From Acidobacteriota bacterium (GTDB lineage Bacteria > Acidobacteriota > Thermoanaerobaculia > Multivoradales > J023): a DNA stretch of 64,000 nucleotides. Of this stretch, positions 62,480 to 64,000 are shown one piece after another (positions within the stretch are counted from its first letter, which is position 1; the number at the start of each line of letters is the position of its first letter). The notes under the pieces were generated by a model. It worked only from the letters and a program-made list of their open reading frames with translations, had not been told where the DNA came from and did not search any database. The stretch is taken from the NCBI GenBank assembly GCA_029263315.1, contig JAJCXR010000028.1, positions 62,001 to 126,000 of the forward strand, given 5' to 3'. Position numbers and translations under genes: made by a program.

Positions 62480-63400
62480 TCAGCTACCTGCGACGTAGGG
62501 CAAACCTGGCGGAAAGCACCACTCGGGGAAGGAGACTCCGACCTCTCCCGCTTTCAACAAAATTGCGGCCTCCCGGAAAGCGGCCTCGAACCACCGATAC
62601 CCTTCTTTGTACGCCATGCGGACTGCCTTCGTGGCAGCGTGGACCAACGGTATGGGCGACTTCTTCGGTTTCTTGGCTCGTCTCCGCGCCGAAACTCTCA
62701 TCACCTTCCGGGCACCCAATGGCTTCGTACCTTGCGCGCGATGACGCGCCAGGGTTTCTTCTTCGATTTCAGATACTAAGTCGCTCACCCGCCTCCGGTA
62801 CTCGTCCTGCGTTAGATGTTTCCAGGCCGGGATGGGAGAGAGCTCCACTGCATACTGGGTTGCGTGGTCATACTTGCCGTAGGACTCTCCCCGACGCCGG
62901 GCAGCGTATTCTTTCGTGCGGTCGAACCACCAACCGACCAGCGGTTCACCGTCGACGAGAGCCTGCGCACAGTGCACGCCCGGCCAATCGAGAGGGCTCA
63001 TCACCAGGTCCTCCTTGCAACCCTGCTCGAGCACGTATCGAAGTTGAGTGACCTGGGCCTCTTCTTCTTCGGAAACGAGGATTGCGTGGTAGCGGTCGCC
63101 CCAGAACTTCTCTTTCCAGTCCACGAGCTTGCCGATCTCTCGGGCAACCTTCGAATTCAAGCGACACATGAATTCGGCGAGCTGCTGCGATGTCTCGACC
63201 GTCACCAACAGGTGGTAATGCGTCGACAGGGCAACCATCGCATGGAGATCGAGCCCCGTCTGTTCAGCGGCTCGGCCGACGGCGCCCATAAAGATGTCGT
63301 TCGTGTCGCGAGATGGACGCAACAAATGACGACTCTGCATGATGCGGGTGCTGATGGCTACTAATGATCGTGGCTGGATCCAACGCAGTGTCCTTGCCAT
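62480..63400 (-). CDS. Y1/RAYT-type transposase (REP-associated tyrosine transposase-like)
   Basis: 306 residues from ATG 63400, with GGGAGG upstream; the frame extends to 63496. N-terminal core LRWIQPRSLVAISTRIMQSR then DIFMGAVGRAAEQTGLDLHA; HUH motif LSTHYHLLVTVETSQQ (HYH) and an Arg/Tyr segment KFWGDRYHAILVSEEEE with the nucleophilic-Tyr candidate in LRYVLEQGCKE. The basic tail KVMRVSARRRAKKPKKSPI may bind DNA. RAYTs mobilise REP palindromes. Flanked by short repeats (63542-63571), no IS ends recognised. Confidence 0.85.
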   Translation of the reverse strand: MARTLRWIQPRSLVAISTRIMQSRHLLRPSRDTNDIFMGAVGRAAEQTGLDLHAMVALSTHYHLLVTVETSQQLAEFMCRLNSKVAREIGKLVDWKEKFWGDRYHAILVSEEEEAQVTQLRYVLEQGCKEDLVMSPLDWPGVHCAQALVDGEPLVGWWFDRTKEYAARRRGESYGKYDHATQYAVELSPIPAWKHLTQDEYRRRVSDLVSEIEEETLARHRAQGTKPLGARKVMRVSARRRAKKPKKSPIPLVHAATKAVRMAYKEGYRWFEAAFREAAILLKAGEVGVSFPEWCFPPGLPYVAGS

Positions 63401-63739
63401 GGTGGCCTCCCTTCCAGTGGTGGGCGGCACGGCTGAGAACACCTCGACCAATGCCACTGGTATGGGAAGACGAAAAAGGCTCTGGTAATCGAACATGGAT
63501 TTCCAGATTCAATGAATTCTGATGCGTGATATCCATTCAATGCTGGACGCAGCTGGACGCAGCTGGACGCATAAGTAGCCCGGGGATGAAGAAAACAACC
63601 GGGACTATTCTTCAGACCGAAAAAGGTGACCGGTTCCGGGAATGCAGGTGTTGATCCTTGGCTTTTTCCTTTTATTCCCAAATCGACGTGCCCGAACAGG
63701 ACCTCGGCAACACACTCGGGCCGAGCCCTCGCCGATCGC
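63401..63739. other. Gap between RAYT-type gene and MBOAT gene
   Basis: 339 bp. Contains three 10-bp tandem units GCTGGACGCA (63542-63571) and no recognised gene. A short minus-strand frame from 63536 lacks family features. Confidence 0.5.
63542..63571. repeat. Three 10-bp tandem repeats (GCTGGACGCA)
   Basis: Perfect units at 63542, 63552 and 63562, about 140 bp from the transposase start. Could mark the element's end or a slippage site. Confidence 0.85.
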
Positions 63740-64000
63740 TCAGAATTGGTAGTACAGGAAGGGCACATGACCTTGGTAGTGCAGATGCAACAACGCGATG
63801 ACGAAGGCGAGCTGCAGGAAGACGATGAAGGCCGGTTGGAATCGTCGTAGCCGTTCTTGGGTGGTGGGCATGCACCAGACCACCAGGGCTGCCACCAGCA
63901 AACCCAGGCCGTTGAAGCGCAGGACGGCGAGCCATGGGGCACCGACGAAGGCTTCGCCCCCCGCCAAGGCCCACAGGTAACGACCGGCGTAGGAGATATC
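63740..64000 (-). CDS. MBOAT-family O-acyltransferase, C-terminal part (runs off right edge)
   Basis: The last ~87 residues of a membrane protein continuing beyond 64000. Hydrophobic segments LGLLVAALVVWCMPT and AFIVFLQLAFVIALLHLHY then QGHVPFLYYQF-stop. PFLYYQF at the extreme C-terminus is the closing motif of AlgI-type MBOAT proteins, which acetylate exopolysaccharides or cell-envelope polymers. Family by this motif only. Confidence 0.6.
   Translation of the reverse strand, partial: DISYAGRYLWALAGGEAFVGAPWLAVLRFNGLGLLVAALVVWCMPTTQERLRRFQPAFIVFLQLAFVIALLHLHYQGHVPFLYYQF

Overview
The window is GC-rich DNA with dense, short-spaced genes of a Gram-negative bacterium (lipoproteins, secreted proteins, LytTR two-component pair, tricorn-type protease). 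The REC-like/PEP-pyruvate-binding protein at the left edge, the tricorn homologue and the secreted 'FSGTW' protein are the mix I associate with Acidobacteriota or a similar deep lineage. That placement is an inference from gene content, not a measurement.

Layout. 1-11.2 kb: housekeeping and secreted functions, namely the left-edge regulator, a glutamate dehydrogenase-like protein whose catalytic lysine is replaced by Met, an MFS exporter divergent from a SufR-like Fe-S regulator, a K+ channel, a tricorn protease and a frameshifted NUDIX gene. 11.3-17.1 kb: a scarred region with an integrase fragment abutting a RhuM pseudogene, a secreted hydrolase, and an unrecognised two-gene unit bracketed by a 39-bp near-identical direct repeat that coincides with the 3' end of a VOC gene. 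17.1-28.6 kb: VOC protein, a PIN/Phd toxin-antitoxin pair, argS, rpmE-prfA, a GH25 lipoprotein, a 157-bp palindromic MITE-like element with a 5-bp target duplication, uvrA and an exported hydrolase. 28.7-31.3 kb: a LytS/LytTR-type sensor kinase and regulator. 31.4-37.3 kb: a biotin operon (bioB-bioF-bioD-hydrolase-DinB-bioA). 37.3-42.4 kb: a membrane spermidine-synthase-like protein and a tightly coupled FAD-dependent halogenase-family/carotenoid-oxygenase pair.

42.5-54.05 kb is the most interesting part: a compact, all-forward cluster for a phage-tail-like contractile injection system (CIS): Pvc16/DUF4255 cap protein, sheath, tube, a disordered repeat protein, LysM baseplate adaptor, VgrG/Pvc8-type spike, spike tip, gp25, baseplate J fused to a beta-propeller, tail protein I, and two membrane proteins. 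One of these has a cytoplasmic Ig-like domain, one membrane span and eight four-cysteine modules. No capsid, terminase, holin, AAA+ ATPase, tape measure or obvious fibre is present, which favours a streamlined, possibly membrane-tethered CIS over a prophage. The disordered gene carries seven copies of a 13-bp palindrome spaced exactly 33-48-33-33-48-33 bp apart.

54-64 kb: an M74-type murein endopeptidase lipoprotein with a propeller protein, a ceramidase-family membrane protein, a thioredoxin-like protein, tRNA-Ala(GGC) with clear promoter and terminator, cardiolipin synthase, an Imm8-like orphan immunity protein, a Y1/RAYT-type transposase and the 3' end of an MBOAT acyltransferase.
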